From contig JASEVX010000094.1 of assembly GCA_031761405.1 (NCBI GenBank), forward strand, positions 331,688 through 395,687: DNA of 64,000 nucleotides, in the 5' to 3' direction. Under the pieces are notes generated by a model. It ran no database searches. It saw only the letters and a list, made by a program, of their open reading frames with translations, and had not been told where the DNA came from. The translations under genes were made by a program, and so were the position numbers. Shown here in pieces: positions 28,089 through 37,249 of this stretch (positions are counted from its first letter, which is position 1; every line of letters starts with the position of its first letter). The stretch comes from Serripes groenlandicus. Its lineage: Eukaryota; Mollusca; Bivalvia; Cardiida; Cardiidae.

Positions 28089-28524
28089 AACAAATGATGA
28101 AAGTTGCATAAAACAACAAACAATCAAACACACCATCAGGGATCATCAGGGATGAAAATTGGAAATTTGTTAAGTATTGATGTTGTCGGATTATGAGTAG
28201 TTTTATCACATAACTTTCACTCCAGGAGTGACATAAAGCAGTGACATAAATATCATATGTAACTAGTTACATTGTTTACAATTGTTCTGAAATTCGGCAT
28301 TTATAAAAAAATATTGTTTAAAGAGAATAAATCTCGATAAATGAAATGTTATAAGTGCCTTGTTGCTATTTTTTTTATAAAATCCAATGGTTATTGATAG
28401 GGACTATTTTTTACAGTGGAAGTATGCATTAGAACTTCGGGGTGAACTTCGGTCACTTTTTATATGAGGGCGAAGAAAGATAGATTTAAAGATTGAAAAC
28501 AATCTTTTTATGGTGTTATGTGAT
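28089..28524. other. intron 15 sequence without recognised gene
   Basis: AT-rich; no gene or complete repeat seen apart from a weak SINE-tail-like stretch near 28100. Confidence 0.45.
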
Positions 28525-28680
28525 AAATAGAATCTTACATTCGTGCTTATTTGATATTGTTTTTATGAAACACGTCGACTGAAACGAATATGACGCTCGG
28601 CAGAGCCTCGCGTCATATTATTTCAGTCGACTCGTTTCATAAAAACAATATTAAATAAGCACTCATGTAACATCCTCTAT
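28525..28680. repeat. foldback element, about 150 bp
   Basis: TTACATTCGTGCTTATTTGA, TATTGTTTTTATGAAAC and GTCGACTGAAA pair with TTTCAGTCGAC, GTTTCATAAAAACAATA and TAAATAAGCACTCATGTAA. The tip is TGACGCTCGGCAGAGCCTCG then CGTCA. The outer word GAGGATGTTACATGAGTG (minus strand) is shared with the hairpin at 17854. Confidence 0.92.
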
Positions 28681-28699
28681 TTATGTATAAAAACAGTGG

Positions 28700-28900
28700 A
28701 AATTTGTAGGAATGTTCCTTAGGTGGTCATCTTTCAAATCTATTAAAATAAAAAAAAATATATAGAACTTTTGTAGCTGCATCATCAGAATGGGGGGGAA
28801 TGGGGGAATAATGCCAAAACTTAAATGCCTTCTTTTCCGTAAGTACTAGCCCTATTTGAAAAACAATTGGACACAAATGAATCTGTCTTGACCCTCAACT
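28700..28900 (+). mobile_element. family E repeat fragment
   Basis: GGAATGTTCCTTAGGTGGTC..GTAGCTGCATCATCAGAATG..GCCAAAACTTAAA. It parallels 56725-56900, where the same order of words occurs. Confidence 0.65.
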
Positions 28901-28949
28901 AAAATTGATCAAATTACGGGCTTGTTTTCCTTATATGCTTAGAGTAACT

Positions 28950-29180
28950 GTTAACCCTTTCCCCCATATAGACGCTTTCTGATGCCTCTGCAGCAGACGG
29001 CTTTTTGAAAACATAGTGCCAAAAGAAGAAATTGCACAAAACGTGCAATTTCTCCTTTTGCCATAATGTTTTCCACTTTTTGTCATAGGTTATCCATTCA
29101 ACTATGGAGATTTTCTATGTTTTGACAAAATAAGTTCGAAGTCGTCTGCTGCAAAATTGTTGTATGAGGGAAAGGGTTAA
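28950..29180 (+). mobile_element. family A MITE, full length and well preserved
   Basis: GTTAACCCTTTCCCCCATATA..CTCTGCAGCAGACGGC, hairpin ATTGCACAAAACGTGCAAT, GTCGTCTGCTGCAAAATTG and GAGGGAAAGGGTTAA. Confidence 0.92.
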
Positions 29181-29231
29181 ATCAGGTGAGAAATATAGGA
29201 TCCTCATAGTCCTCTTGTTTTCTCCTTTCAG

Positions 29232-29462
29232 CCATCGATGAATGTGCCACCGACCCATGTAACAACCAAACCTGTATCAATGGTATCAACACGTACACGT
29301 GTTATTGCTCTTCGGGATGGTCTGGCGTGAACTGTGACACTCCCGCGGACTACTGTATCGACAATGGATGCACCAATGGCGCCACCTGTGTGTCCGGTGA
29401 CCCGGGGTTTACATGCACTTGCCTGACGGGATATTCGGGCGACCTTTGTGATGTTGTCCCCG
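29232..29462 (+). CDS. exon 16: two EGF-like domains
   Basis: Acceptor CTTTCAG|CC and donor CCCG|GTGAGT, phase 1-1, residues 955-1032. EGF1 reads DECATDPCNNQTCINGINTY then TCYCSSGWSGVNC. D-E-C plus C-I-N-G-I-N-T-Y-T-C fits the calcium-binding, hydroxylation-type EGF consensus. EGF2 reads YCIDNGCTNGATCVSGDPGF then TCTCLTGYSGDLC and lacks the calcium motif. Both have six cysteines. EGF pairs usually act as rigid extracellular spacers or contact sites. Confidence 0.96.
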
Positions 29463-29470
29463 GTGAGTTT

Positions 29471-29699
29471 GTTTAACCTTTTCCAACATATAAGACTCAT
29501 TTTGCCGTCTCTGCAGCATTGAATTTTGAAAACATTGTGCACAAGAAAAATTGCTCAAAACAAGCTATTTTTCCTTTTTGTCACAATGTTTATTGTCTAT
29601 TCAATGACAACGCTTTTATTTCAAGAGATTTTCGTAATCTTTGCCTAAAGGTTTTCAAAGTCATCTGATGCAGTGGTGTATATTGTGGGAAAGGGTTAA
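29471..29699 (+). mobile_element. family A MITE, full length
   Basis: TTTAACCTTTTCCAACATAT begins only about 10 bp after the exon 16 donor. Right end GTCATCTGATGCAGTGG..TTGTGGGAAAGGGTTAA. A second partial copy follows at 29705-29880. Confidence 0.87.
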
Positions 29700-29939
29700 T
29701 CTTTAACGTTTTGCAGACACATATTAAAAACATTGTAGCAAAAGGATAAATTGCTCAATATCTCCTTTAATCACATTGTTATCAATTTAATTCAATATTT
29801 TTCTTTCATTTATTGAGAGTTTCAATATTTATTACTAAGTGTCCATTCTTCACTTGCCACAATGTTTTTGAAAGTGTGGTACGGAGGAAGACGTTGCTGC
29901 ATTTATGAAGATGTTGACTCAATAAGCATCTAACAAATA

Positions 29940-30835
29940 TATTGTTCTGTTCTGTGTGTGTATCCTGTCAATTGATACTATAAGTATCTAACAATGATGG
30001 TGTTCTGTTCTGTTCTTGTCCCCTGTCAATTGACACTATAAGTATCTAACAATGATATTGTTCTGTTCTGTTCTTGTCCCCTGTCAATTGATTCTATAAG
30101 CATCTAACAATGATATTGTTCTGTTCTGTTCTTGTCCCCTGTCAATTGACGCTATAAGTATCTAACAATGATATTGTTCTGTTCTGTTCTTGTCCCCTGT
30201 CAATTGATTCTATAAGCATCTAACAATGATATTGTTCTGTTCTGTTCTTGTCCCCTGTCAATTGACGCTATAAGTATCTAACAAAGTTATTGTTCTGTTC
30301 TGTTCTTGTCCCCTGTCAATTGATTCTATAAGCATCTAACAATGATAGTGTTCTGTTCTGTTCTTGTCCCCTGTCAATTGACACTATAAGTATCTAACAA
30401 TGATATTGTTCTGTTCTGTTCTTGTCCCCTGTCAATTGATTATATAAGCATCTAACAATGATATTGTTCTGTTCTGTTCTTGTCCCCTGTCAATTGACGC
30501 TATAAGTATCTAACAATGATATTGTTCTGTTCTGTTCTTGTCCCCTGTCAATTGATTCTATAAGCATCTAACAATGATATTGTTCTGTTCTGTTCTTGTC
30601 CCCTGTCAATTGACGCTATAAGTATCTAACAAAGATATTGTTCTGTTCTATGTGAGTGTAACCTGTCAATTGACTCTATAAGCATTTAATAAAGATATTG
30701 TTCTGTTCTGTTCTGTTCTTGTCCCCCCCCCCCTGTCAATTGACTCTAAAAGCATCTAACAAAGATATTGTTCTGCTCTGTTCTGGTACCCTGTCAATTG
30801 ACTATAAGCATCTAACAACGATATTGACATCATGA
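29940..30835 (+). repeat. 58-bp minisatellite with alternating two-unit structure, about 15 units
   Basis: Units read TTGTTCTGTTCTGTTCTTGT, CCCCTGTCAATTGA, then ATAAG and ATCTAACAATGATA; spacing is 58 bp. In the middle, units with ACGCTATAAGTATC alternate with units having TTCTATAAGCATC, giving a 116-bp higher-order dimer. Confidence 0.93.
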
Positions 30836-30850
30836 ACGGAATAAATAGTC

Positions 30851-31083
30851 GCTTTAACCCTTTCCCTCATATAGACGCTTTCTGACGCCTCTACAGCAGA
30901 CGGCTTTTTGAAAACATAATGACAAAAGAAGAAATTGCTCAAAACGAGCAATTTCCTCTTTTGACACAATGTTTTTAACTTTTAGTCATAGGTTATCCAT
31001 TCAATTACAGAGATTTTCTATGTTTTAACAAAATATGTTTAAAGTCGTCTGCTGCAGAAGTGTCGTATGAGGGAAAGGGTTAA
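30851..31083 (+). mobile_element. family A MITE, full length
   Basis: CTTTAACCCTTTCCCTCATA..CTCTACAGCAGACGGC, perfect hairpin ATTGCTCAAAACGAGCAAT, GTCGTCTGCTGCAGAAGTG, GAGGGAAAGGGTTAA. Very similar to the copies at 28950, 42150 and 63105. Confidence 0.93.
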
Positions 31084-31146
31084 ATTTGATCTTTAAAAGA
31101 CTAAAACATTTGCTGGAAATGTCTGTGTAAATTTGGCTCAGGTTCA

Positions 31147-31356
31147 ATAATTTCTAACATCTCTGCAGCAGACGACTTTTGAATCATTGTGACAAAGGGG
31201 CAAATTGCTCAAACGAGCCATGTCTCAATTTGACACAATATTTTCAATGTCTCCCTTTATTCAGTAATTATTCCTATATTTATAGAGTTTTCTGTGTTTT
31301 AATCAACATACTTTCAAAATGATCTGCTTCCGGTTTGCTGTATGTTGGATAGGCTG
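31147..31356 (+). mobile_element. family A MITE, left end lost
   Basis: CATCTCTGCAGCAGACGACT, hairpin ATTGCTCAAACGAGCCAT, ATGATCTGCTTCCGGTTTG and TATGTTGGATAGGCTGAAT. Confidence 0.75.
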
Positions 31357-31366
31357 AATTCTGTCT

Positions 31367-31514
31367 TAACTGTTTCCCACATTAACCAACTCTTGAGCAG
31401 GCTATTTTGAAAGAATTATGGGCTAAAGTATGAACAATCTTACTAATTATTATTGAAATGAGTTGTGGCAAAGATCATCTAACCAAGATTCGTCTACATT
31501 TGGGAAAGAGTTAA
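31367..31514 (-). mobile_element. family A MITE, short
   Basis: CTTAACTGTTTCCCACATTA on the left and GATTCGTCTACATTTGGGAA then AGAGTTAA on the right; the middle is deleted. Confidence 0.7.
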
Positions 31515-31583
31515 AAAAAAAAGAGAAATATTTGGCAGATTTTAATTATTATATAATATTGATGATTTTATTTTTAAATACAG

Positions 31584-31754
31584 TGGATGGTGGATGGTCT
31601 GAATGGTCCAGTTATGGGTCTTGCGGGGCCTCCTGTGGGGGCTCAACACAGATAAGGTCAAGGTCATGTGACATTCCTGAACCCTCACTGCACGGAGCCA
31701 ACTGTTCAGGGGACACAACTGAGACACAGACTTGTGGTAACGGCACTTGTCCAA
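31584..31754 (+). CDS. exon 17: thrombospondin type 1 repeat
   Basis: Acceptor AATACAG|TG and donor CCAA|GTGAGT, phase 1-1, residues 1032-1089. It reads DGGWSEWSSYGSCGASCGGS, TQIRSRSCDIPEPSLHGANC, then SGDTTETQTCGNGTCP. W-S-x-W (a C-mannosylation motif), C-x-x-x-C-G, R-x-R-x-C and the six cysteines define a TSP1 domain, which commonly binds matrix or glycosaminoglycans. Confidence 0.97.
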
Positions 31755-31817
31755 GTGAGTTGTCTTTCATGAAAACTTTATCTATCTTTTGATAGTTTCA
31801 TTATGTGATAAGTGTAT

Positions 31818-32048
31818 TTTTAACCCTTTCCCTCATATGACAATTCTGCAGCAGACGACTTTGATATTATTTTGTAAAAAAATAGAAAATCTCTATAATT
31901 AAATTGATAACCTATGACTAAAAGTGGAAAAAATTGTGGCAAAAGGAGAAATTGCTCATTTTGAGCAATTTCTTCTTTTGTCACTATTTTTTCAAAAAGC
32001 TATCTGCTGCAGAGGCGTCAGAAAGCATCTATATGAAGAAAAGGGTTA
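31818..32048 (-). mobile_element. family A MITE, full length
   Basis: TTTTAACCCTTTCCCTCATA..TTCTGCAGCAGACGACT, perfect hairpin AATTGCTCATTTTGAGCAATT, CTATCTGCTGCAGAGGCGTC and AAGAAAAGGGTTAA. Confidence 0.9.
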
Positions 32049-32084
32049 AACGTTACTTCATCATTTACTGACCCCCTTGCATTT

Positions 32085-32262
32085 TTTATCCTTTTCTATG
32101 CCGAAGACATATCTTTTCACTTCTGCAGCAAACATTATTAAAAATATTGTGGCAAAAGGGGTAATTGCACATAACAAGCAATCTCTCCTTTCACCAGTGT
32201 TTTCAATTTCATTTAAAAATGATACTTATAGAGATTTTCCACATTTTATATGTAGGGGTTCA
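32085..32262 (+). mobile_element. family A MITE fragment
   Basis: TATCCTTTTCTATGCCGAAG, CTTCTGCAGCAAACATTA, hairpin and TATAGAGATTTTCCACATT; the right end is replaced by the next repeat. Confidence 0.65.
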
Positions 32263-32263
32263 G

Positions 32264-32480
32264 ATTTTTCCTCTGACATCACAGGTTCGATCCCCGAGTA
32301 GGTCATACCAAGACTTGGGATAATAGGCTTTCCCTCCTTGGCGCTCATGGTTGATGGGTTAGCATTATGGCTGACTGGCTGGAGTCAGGATAAATGGACC
32401 ATCAGTACTGGTAACTCACCCAGGAACCATGTAATATAACTGAATAAAAAAAGAAGCAGCACCATAGACACTGGTGAAAG
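32264..32480 (+). mobile_element. SINE-like element
   Basis: B-box-like CAGGTTCGATCCCCGAG, then GGTCATACCAAG, CCTCCTTGGCGCTCATGG, GGTTAGCATTATGGCTGACT, TGGACCATCAGTACTGGTAA and TAACTGAATAAAAAAAG. It shares words with 732-905 and 35890-36060. Confidence 0.7.
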
Positions 32481-32494
32481 AGGATGTTCAAACA

Positions 32495-32600
32495 ATACAA
32501 TACAATACAATTTTATTACTAAAGTAATAAGGCCTCCTGCCCATAATACAACATATATATATGTATACAATTCAAATAATCTTATGTCATGTGTTCGCCA
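32495..32600 (-). mobile_element. LINE 3'-end fragment with (TTGTA)n tail
   Basis: On the minus strand, GGCCTTATTACTTTAGTAAT is followed by AAAATTGTATTGTATTGTAT. A short simple-repeat tail like this is typical of several non-LTR retrotransposons; compare 40680 and 57350. Confidence 0.5.
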
Positions 32601-32867
32601 TATATTGAACATATTGACATATCGGTATATAATTTTTAACAATCATGATATTCACAGTTTTTACCAATTTTCTTTAACAATTAAACTTTATATACACATG
32701 TATTTGTTTAATGGATTTCAGATAAGTTATTTAGTTACCTTTCTTGCTAATTAAACTTGGTTACTTATTTTCTTACTTGTGTTTTTATTGACTTATATAT
32801 TCAAGTAGTTTTGAAACGAAAACGGCTGTTTTTCTTATAACAGCAAAACACTGATTATACAACTCTT

Positions 32868-33057
32868 AAATTTCACCCTTTCCTACAAACAACAAAACTA
32901 CAGAAGACAACTTTGAAATCATCTAGTCAAAAATATAGTTATTATAAAGTTGAAAGCATTATGGGAAAAGGAGAAGCAATTCCCCCTTTGCCAATATGCT
33001 TTCAAAGGTAGTCTGCTGTATAGGTGTCAGAAAGCATCTGTTTGTGGGAAAGGGTTA
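32868..33057 (-). mobile_element. family A MITE
   Basis: TTTCACCCTTTCCTACAAAC..CTACAGAAGACAACT on the left, GTCTGCTGTATAGGTGTCAG and TTGTGGGAAAGGGTTAA on the right. Confidence 0.83.
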
Positions 33058-33238
33058 ACCACTTTAAACCGACAGCAATTTCAAAATTTCTGTTGGTTGT
33101 ATTTTGTTGTTACATAATGAGACCTGATCGCTCAGTGAAAGGGTTAACCACTTTCAACCAACAACAATTTAAAAATGTCCGTTGGTTATATTTTGTCGTA
33201 ACATGTTGAGACCTGATTGCTCAGTCGGAATCGACAAG
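33045..33238 (+). repeat. tandem duplication of about 98 bp joining a MITE end to a SINE head
   Basis: GAAAGGGTTAACCACTTTAA..TTGTTGGTTGTATTTTGTTG-type sequence to GAGACCTGATCGCTCAGT occurs twice in direct order, with several substitutions. The first part is the right end of the family A copy and the last part is the A-box region of the following SINE. Confidence 0.8.
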
Positions 33239-33480
33239 GAATATCAATCCAGGAGTCGTGGGTTTCGAAGTCCGGTTGGCCATTCAATATATTCATTTTC
33301 CACAAATGGGTTAAATAGTCTATCCGTAAAGGTAGTCAGTTGTTTTGGAAGAGTGTTCTATGGAGTTATGGTGTGAAAAAGCCTGGAAAAAAATGCTAGG
33401 TGAAATGGCCACCAAGATATAAATAACTGAAGTTCTTTTAAAAGCGGCGTTAATGTCCATCCAATCAAGCAACCAATTGT
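33210..33480 (+). mobile_element. tRNA-derived SINE, diverged
   Basis: GAGACCTGATTGCTCAGTCG at the head, AGTCGTGGGTTTCGAAGTCC as decayed B box, AGTCAGTTGTTTTGGAAG in the body, AAGCGGCGTTAATGTCCATC tail, poly-purine remnant. Confidence 0.78.
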
Positions 33481-33515
33481 TTGTGACGTGGCTCTTTTTT
33501 CTGTTTACATTATAG

Positions 33516-33710
33516 CTTGTCCAGATCTGGCCAGGGGTTTTAGAATGCTGACAAACTGCACAGTGGAGCAAGCGACAGGGGATGAGACGTGCCTGATATA
33601 TTGTCGAGACGGATACGCACTCCCGCCGAATTTACAAACAGAAGAGTTCACCTGTGGTGTTAGCACAAACTATTCCTGGTATCCATATGACAATGCACCA
33701 GATTGCGAGG
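33516..33710 (+). CDS. exon 18: CCP/sushi domain 5
   Basis: Acceptor TTATAG|CT and donor GAGG|GTAAGT, phase 1-1, residues 1089-1154. It reads CPDLARGFRMLTNCTVEQAT, GDETCLIYCRDGYALP and TCGVSTNYSWYPYDNAPDC. C-x-Y-x-C-x-x-G-Y and the W..P-x-C end are sushi hallmarks. It is 195 nt long, exactly as exon 8, and shares the Y-D-x-(A/V)-P-D-C ending with it, so the two may be closer paralogues than the other CCPs. Confidence 0.94.
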
Positions 33711-33728
33711 GTAAGTGTGAGATACATT

Positions 33729-33894
33729 ATCTTAACACTTTTCCCCATATACTCATTTCCTAGTGTATTATGGGTAATGCTACTCCACAGTATTTTCTTT
33801 CCCGCTTATAGACGTATTTGCTTTTGAAAACATTGAGGCAAAAGGAGAAATTCCAACCCTATTCAAGCATTTTTTCTAATTGGGAAAGGGTTAA
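33729..33894 (-). mobile_element. family A MITE, internally deleted
   Basis: CTTAACACTTTTCCCCATAT starts 20 bp after the exon 18 donor; the right end reads AATTGGGAAAGGGTTAA. Confidence 0.7.
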
Positions 33895-34140
33895 AGTACA
33901 CACACTTCTGGAGCTTGTCATTATCGCTTAAAAACTTAGAAGTTGTGTCTTTTTATTTGGACAAAACTTGTTTTCGAATTAACAACATCATTTTTAGTCC
34001 TAATACAGTCAGTGATGTCCTGACCTCCACCCCATACAATTATCCACTTTTCTGTCGTTTTTATTTCCTGCCAAATTTTGAAAATGTAGTAAATGCTGAT
34101 GTCATCACATGATTACGTTACATGGCACTGATGCAGAACG
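33895..34140. other. intron 18 sequence without recognised features
   Basis: AT-rich; nothing recognised. Confidence 0.4.
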
Positions 34141-34180
34141 TATGGATTGATTGATTGGGGCTTAAAGCCGTTTTCAGAAA
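34141..34180 (-). mobile_element. SINE 3' tail fragment
   Basis: Minus strand TGAAAACGGCTTTAAGCCCC then AATCAATCAATCC is the SINE tail with a short simple repeat, cut off by the minisatellite. Confidence 0.6.
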
Positions 34181-34925
34181 AAAGCAGACGACTTTGATAC
34201 TGTCTGCTGCATGACATCTGAGAGGTGCTTCATGAAAACCAACCTTAACGACTTTTGTTTGGACAACAGCAAACGACTTTGATACTGTCTGCTGCATGAC
34301 ATCTGAGAGGTGCTCCATGAAAACCAACCTTAACGACCTTTGTTTGGACAACAGCAGACGATTTTGGTACTGTCTGCTGCATTATATCTGAGAGGTGCTC
34401 CATGAAAACCAACCTTAACGACCTTTGTTTGGACGACAGCAGACGACTTTGATACTGTCTGTTGCATGACTTCTGAGAGGTGCTCCATGAAAACCAACCT
34501 TGACGACCTTTGTTTGGACAACAGCAGACGACTTTGATACTGTCTGCTGCATGACATCTGAGAGGTGCTCCATGAAAACCAACCTTGACGACCTTTGTTT
34601 GACAACAGCAGACGAATTTGATACTGTCTGCTGAATGACATCTGAGAGGTGCTCCAGGAAAACCAACCGTAACAACATTTATTTGGACAACAGCAGACGA
34701 CTTTGATACTGTCTGCTGCATGACATCTGAGAGGTGCTCCAGGAAAACCAACCTTAACAACCTTTGTTTGGATAACAGCAGACCACTTTGATATGTCTGC
34801 TGCATGACATCTGAGAGGTGCTCCATGAAAACCAACCTTAACAACCTTTATTTGGACAACAGCAGACGGCTTTGATACTGTCTGCTGCATGACATCTGAC
34901 AGGTGCTTCATGAAAACCAACCTGA
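34181..34925 (+). repeat. 85-bp minisatellite, about 9 units
   Basis: Units read AGCAGACGACTTTGATACTG, TCTGCTGCATGACATCTGAG, AGGTGCTCCATGAAAACCAA, CCTTAACGACCTTTGTTTGG. AGCAGACGACTTTG and TCTGCTGCA are the two opposing sub-terminal blocks of family A, placed close together. Several overlapping minus-strand open frames of about 200 residues are produced by the repeat and are not genes. Confidence 0.93.
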
Positions 34926-35060
34926 ACGTCATTACTACACATGTAGCTCACGGTCCGTCAACATCCTCACCTCTGTAACCAGTGAGTCAATTTGCATGAA
35001 ACTTCACCGAAAGCATCCTTTTCAATATCCTCACCAAACCTCCTTCAATTAAACCACCAT

Positions 35061-35144
35061 TGAGAAGATTATTTTGAGTACTCACAACCTAGGGTTTGAG
35101 TGTCAAGAATTATAGAAAATGAAAAATGCTTCTTATCCAAAGCT
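35061..35144. mobile_element. family B MITE fragment
   Basis: GAGAAGATTATTTTGAGTAC and TCACAACCTAGGGTTTGAG..CTTCTTATCC; right half only. Confidence 0.65.
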
Positions 35145-35158
35145 TTGAATCTTTTCAG

Positions 35159-35428
35159 ATCCTACTAAACCAAACCGTACACGTATATATGCTGCAATAG
35201 AAACAAACGTGCCTATCGTGGCTGGTGATCAGGCAGAGGTACAGCAAACAGTGACTGACAACTTATATTCTGTTAAGTGCATACAAGATAGTCTCTGTTC
35301 AGCTACTGTAGAAATATCAAATTCAAAAAGGAATAGGAGCACAGGATCTACAATCCGAGTGACCCTGACTGTGGAAATGACCGAGACAGGATCACTGGAT
35401 ATTCAAACTTATCTATCAACCTCAACAG
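35159..35428 (+). CDS. exon 19: unrecognised module X', first half
   Basis: Acceptor CTTTTCAG|AT and donor ACAG|GTAACA, phase 1-1, residues 1154-1244. It reads NRTRIYAAIETNVPIVAGDQ, EVQQTVTDNLYSVKCIQDSL, CSATVEISNSKRNRST and IRVTLTVEMTETGSLDIQTY. As in exon 9, a helix-like segment is followed by two cysteines and a basic stretch. Here the stretch is SKRNRS, which lacks the R-x-K-R core, so the convertase site seems to be lost. Combined with exon 20 it resembles exons 9 and 10 in order and length. No known family was recognised. Confidence 0.86.
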
Positions 35429-35542
35429 GTAACAGAATCACCTTGGTGTTGGAGTTGTTATAGAGGAGACCAGGCAGGGTTCTATTCCCTTGTTGGGTCG
35501 TTCAAAATACTTTAAGAATTTAAGTAGTGACTTCCATCCTAG

Positions 35543-35706
35543 ATAATTAGATAAGAGGGAGTGAACAGGTCTTTTCCCCATAATATTTCTCATATTTCTC
35601 AACCAAATCCTAAGTTGTGGGTACTCAAAATAATTCTTTTGAGTACCCACAAAATAGGATTTGAATGTCAAAAAAGAATTTTAGACCAAGAAAACTGCCC
35701 CTTATC
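35543..35706. mobile_element. family B MITE
   Basis: AATTAGATAAGAGGGAGTGA on the left, palindrome GGGTACTCAAAATAATTCTT..TTGAGTACCC in the centre, CTGCCCCTTATCTAGA on the right. Confidence 0.88.
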
Positions 35707-35896
35707 TAGAGGACTAGATAAGGAGGAGGAGTGAACAGGTCTTTTCCCCATAATGTTTTTATATTCCTCAACCAAATCCTTTTTCTAGGTACTCAAAAGG
35801 ATCGTCGCAATTAGATGATTCATTCGAGTACCCACACCATAGGGCTTTAATATCAAATAAGGATTTTAGAACCTGAAAAACGCCCCTTATTTGGAG
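35707..35896. mobile_element. family B MITE, head to tail with the previous copy
   Basis: TAGATAAGGAGGAGGAGTGA..GGTACTCAAAAGGATCGTCG..ATTCATTCGAGTACCCAC..AACGCCCCTTATTTGGAGCT. Confidence 0.87.
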
Positions 35897-36057
35897 CTCT
35901 GCCCTCCTTTGTGCTCAGGTTCACGGCTATAACATTACGACCAATGGGATGGTGTCAGAGTAAGTTTACCAGCAGTACTGGTAATTTACCCAGGATGCAC
36001 TCTGATATGACTGAAATACGGTTGAAAGTGATGTAAACCCAAAATAAGAACAACTCA
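35897..36057 (+). mobile_element. SINE-like 3' part
   Basis: CCTCCTTTGTGCTCAGGTTC, GGCTATAACATTACGACCAA, CAGCAGTACTGGTAATTTAC, TGATATGACTGAAATACGG and GTTGAAAGTGATGTAAACCC. Confidence 0.65.
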
Positions 36058-36068
36058 ACAGGTAATAT

Positions 36069-36294
36069 AATTGACCCTTTCCCACATGCGGACACTTGTT
36101 GGTGTGCCTGCAGCAGAATTGTTTGGAAAACATTGACACATAAGGTGAATTTGCACATTATGAACAATTTCTCCTTTAGCCAATATGTATTCAACTATAT
36201 TCAATTAGTTAAGCTTCATTCATAAAGATTTTTATTTTTTTACCCAGACATTACATTTACAAAGTCATCTTCTGCAGATGAGGGAAAATATTAA
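36069..36294 (+). mobile_element. family A MITE
   Basis: ATTGACCCTTTCCCACATGC..TGCCTGCAGCAGAATTG on the left, GTCATCTTCTGCAGATGAGG then GAAAATATTAA on the right. Confidence 0.83.
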
Positions 36295-36497
36295 AACAGG
36301 GAAAAAAATGTATAAGTAGCATGATTTTGATAAAGTGTTGGCAACATCTTTGGATAGGGGAATTTACTAGTTTTGAGCATAAAATCGATTTTGCCTACTT
36401 TTCTGTCTTAATTGATTTCCGTTCAATTTGAATGACCACAGGCCACTATCAACGTTGGCTGGGGTGTAAAATGTTACCCTCCGCTGTTAATTGTAAG

Positions 36498-36585
36498 CGT
36501 GTTATCCCCGTTGCACCACTTTTTTCAAAAGTTGCCTGCTGCAGAACCTTTGGAAAGCATCTGTATATTGGAAAGGATTAAATTT
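36498..36585 (-). mobile_element. family A MITE right-end fragment
   Basis: CAAAAGTTGCCTGCTGCAGA, AAGCATCTGTATATTGGAAA and GGATTAAA. Confidence 0.65.
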
Positions 36586-36617
36586 ATCACAAAAAAAACG
36601 AAGAGAGTTGGAACTTT

Positions 36618-36827
36618 CAAAGCCTTTCCCACATTTAGACCTGTTTTGACTGATCTGCATCTGACTACTTTTGAAACCATTGTGATAAAAGGAGAGATTG
36701 CTTATGATGGACATTTTACCTTTCGCCACAATGTTTTAAACTCTTATTCAATAATTATTCGTTCATTATGTTTGCCGAGATATTTTCTAATTTTTTCTGC
36801 ATCAGATGCATTTGGAAAAGGATTAAT
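36618..36827 (+). mobile_element. family A MITE
   Basis: TCAAAGCCTTTCCCACATTT on the left and TTCTGCATCAGATGCATTTG then GAAAAGGATTAA on the right. Confidence 0.78.
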
Positions 36828-36872
36828 GCAGCCAATTAGCAGTAAGCTGTATATGGTTAATTTCTGTTGCAG

Positions 36873-37067
36873 CAAACCCCTCCTTGCAAGAACTGATTGA
36901 TGTCATAAATAGCCTTGAGAACTCCGCCGCTTACATCAATACGTCATCCAGTAGCATCTTTGATGTCACTGTAAATGGTAGCACATACACCAGTAGCCAA
37001 TCAACGCTCACAATTACAGGCAACGTCATCTGCCCGACGGGTCAAACTGCAACAGATGGTATCTGTG
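36873..37067 (+). CDS. exon 20: unrecognised module X', second half
   Basis: Acceptor GTTGCAG|CA and donor TGTG|GTGAGT, phase 1-1, residues 1244-1309. It reads NPSLQELIDVINSLENSAAY, INTSSSSIFDVTVNG and VICPTGQTATDGIC. A helix followed by Ser/Thr-rich strands ends in C-P-x-G-x5-x2-C, which leads into the GCC2/GCC3 repeat of the next exon exactly as exon 10 leads into exon 11. Sequons NTS and NGS are present. Confidence 0.88.
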
Positions 37068-37085
37068 GTGAGTGGTTTATATTAC

Positions 37086-37206
37086 ATCACAATTACAAGC
37101 AACGTCACATATGCACTTCAGGGCAGACTGAAACAAACGGTGTCACATACACCAGCAGTCAAAACCTGCCCAACGGGTCAGACTGAAACAAATGGCTTCT
37201 GTTATT
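37086..37206 (+). pseudogene. partial tandem copies of the exon 20 3' end
   Basis: Just after the donor, CACAATTACAAGCAACGTCA repeats the exon phrase CACAATTACAGGCAACGTCA. TGTCACATACACCAGCAGTC repeats the GSTYTSSQ part, and CTGCCCAACGGGTCAGACTG repeats CPTGQT. One frame reads CPTGQTETNGFC. No acceptor or donor surrounds the pieces, so they are exon relics. Confidence 0.8.
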
Positions 37207-37249
37207 ATTAGTTAAGATGAACATTACATTTTGCGGTAACTACAATTTT

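Noticed and set aside
34118..34932. Overlapping minus-strand frames of about 200 codons
   Set aside because: Three frames of one 85-bp minisatellite; the unit is MITE-derived.
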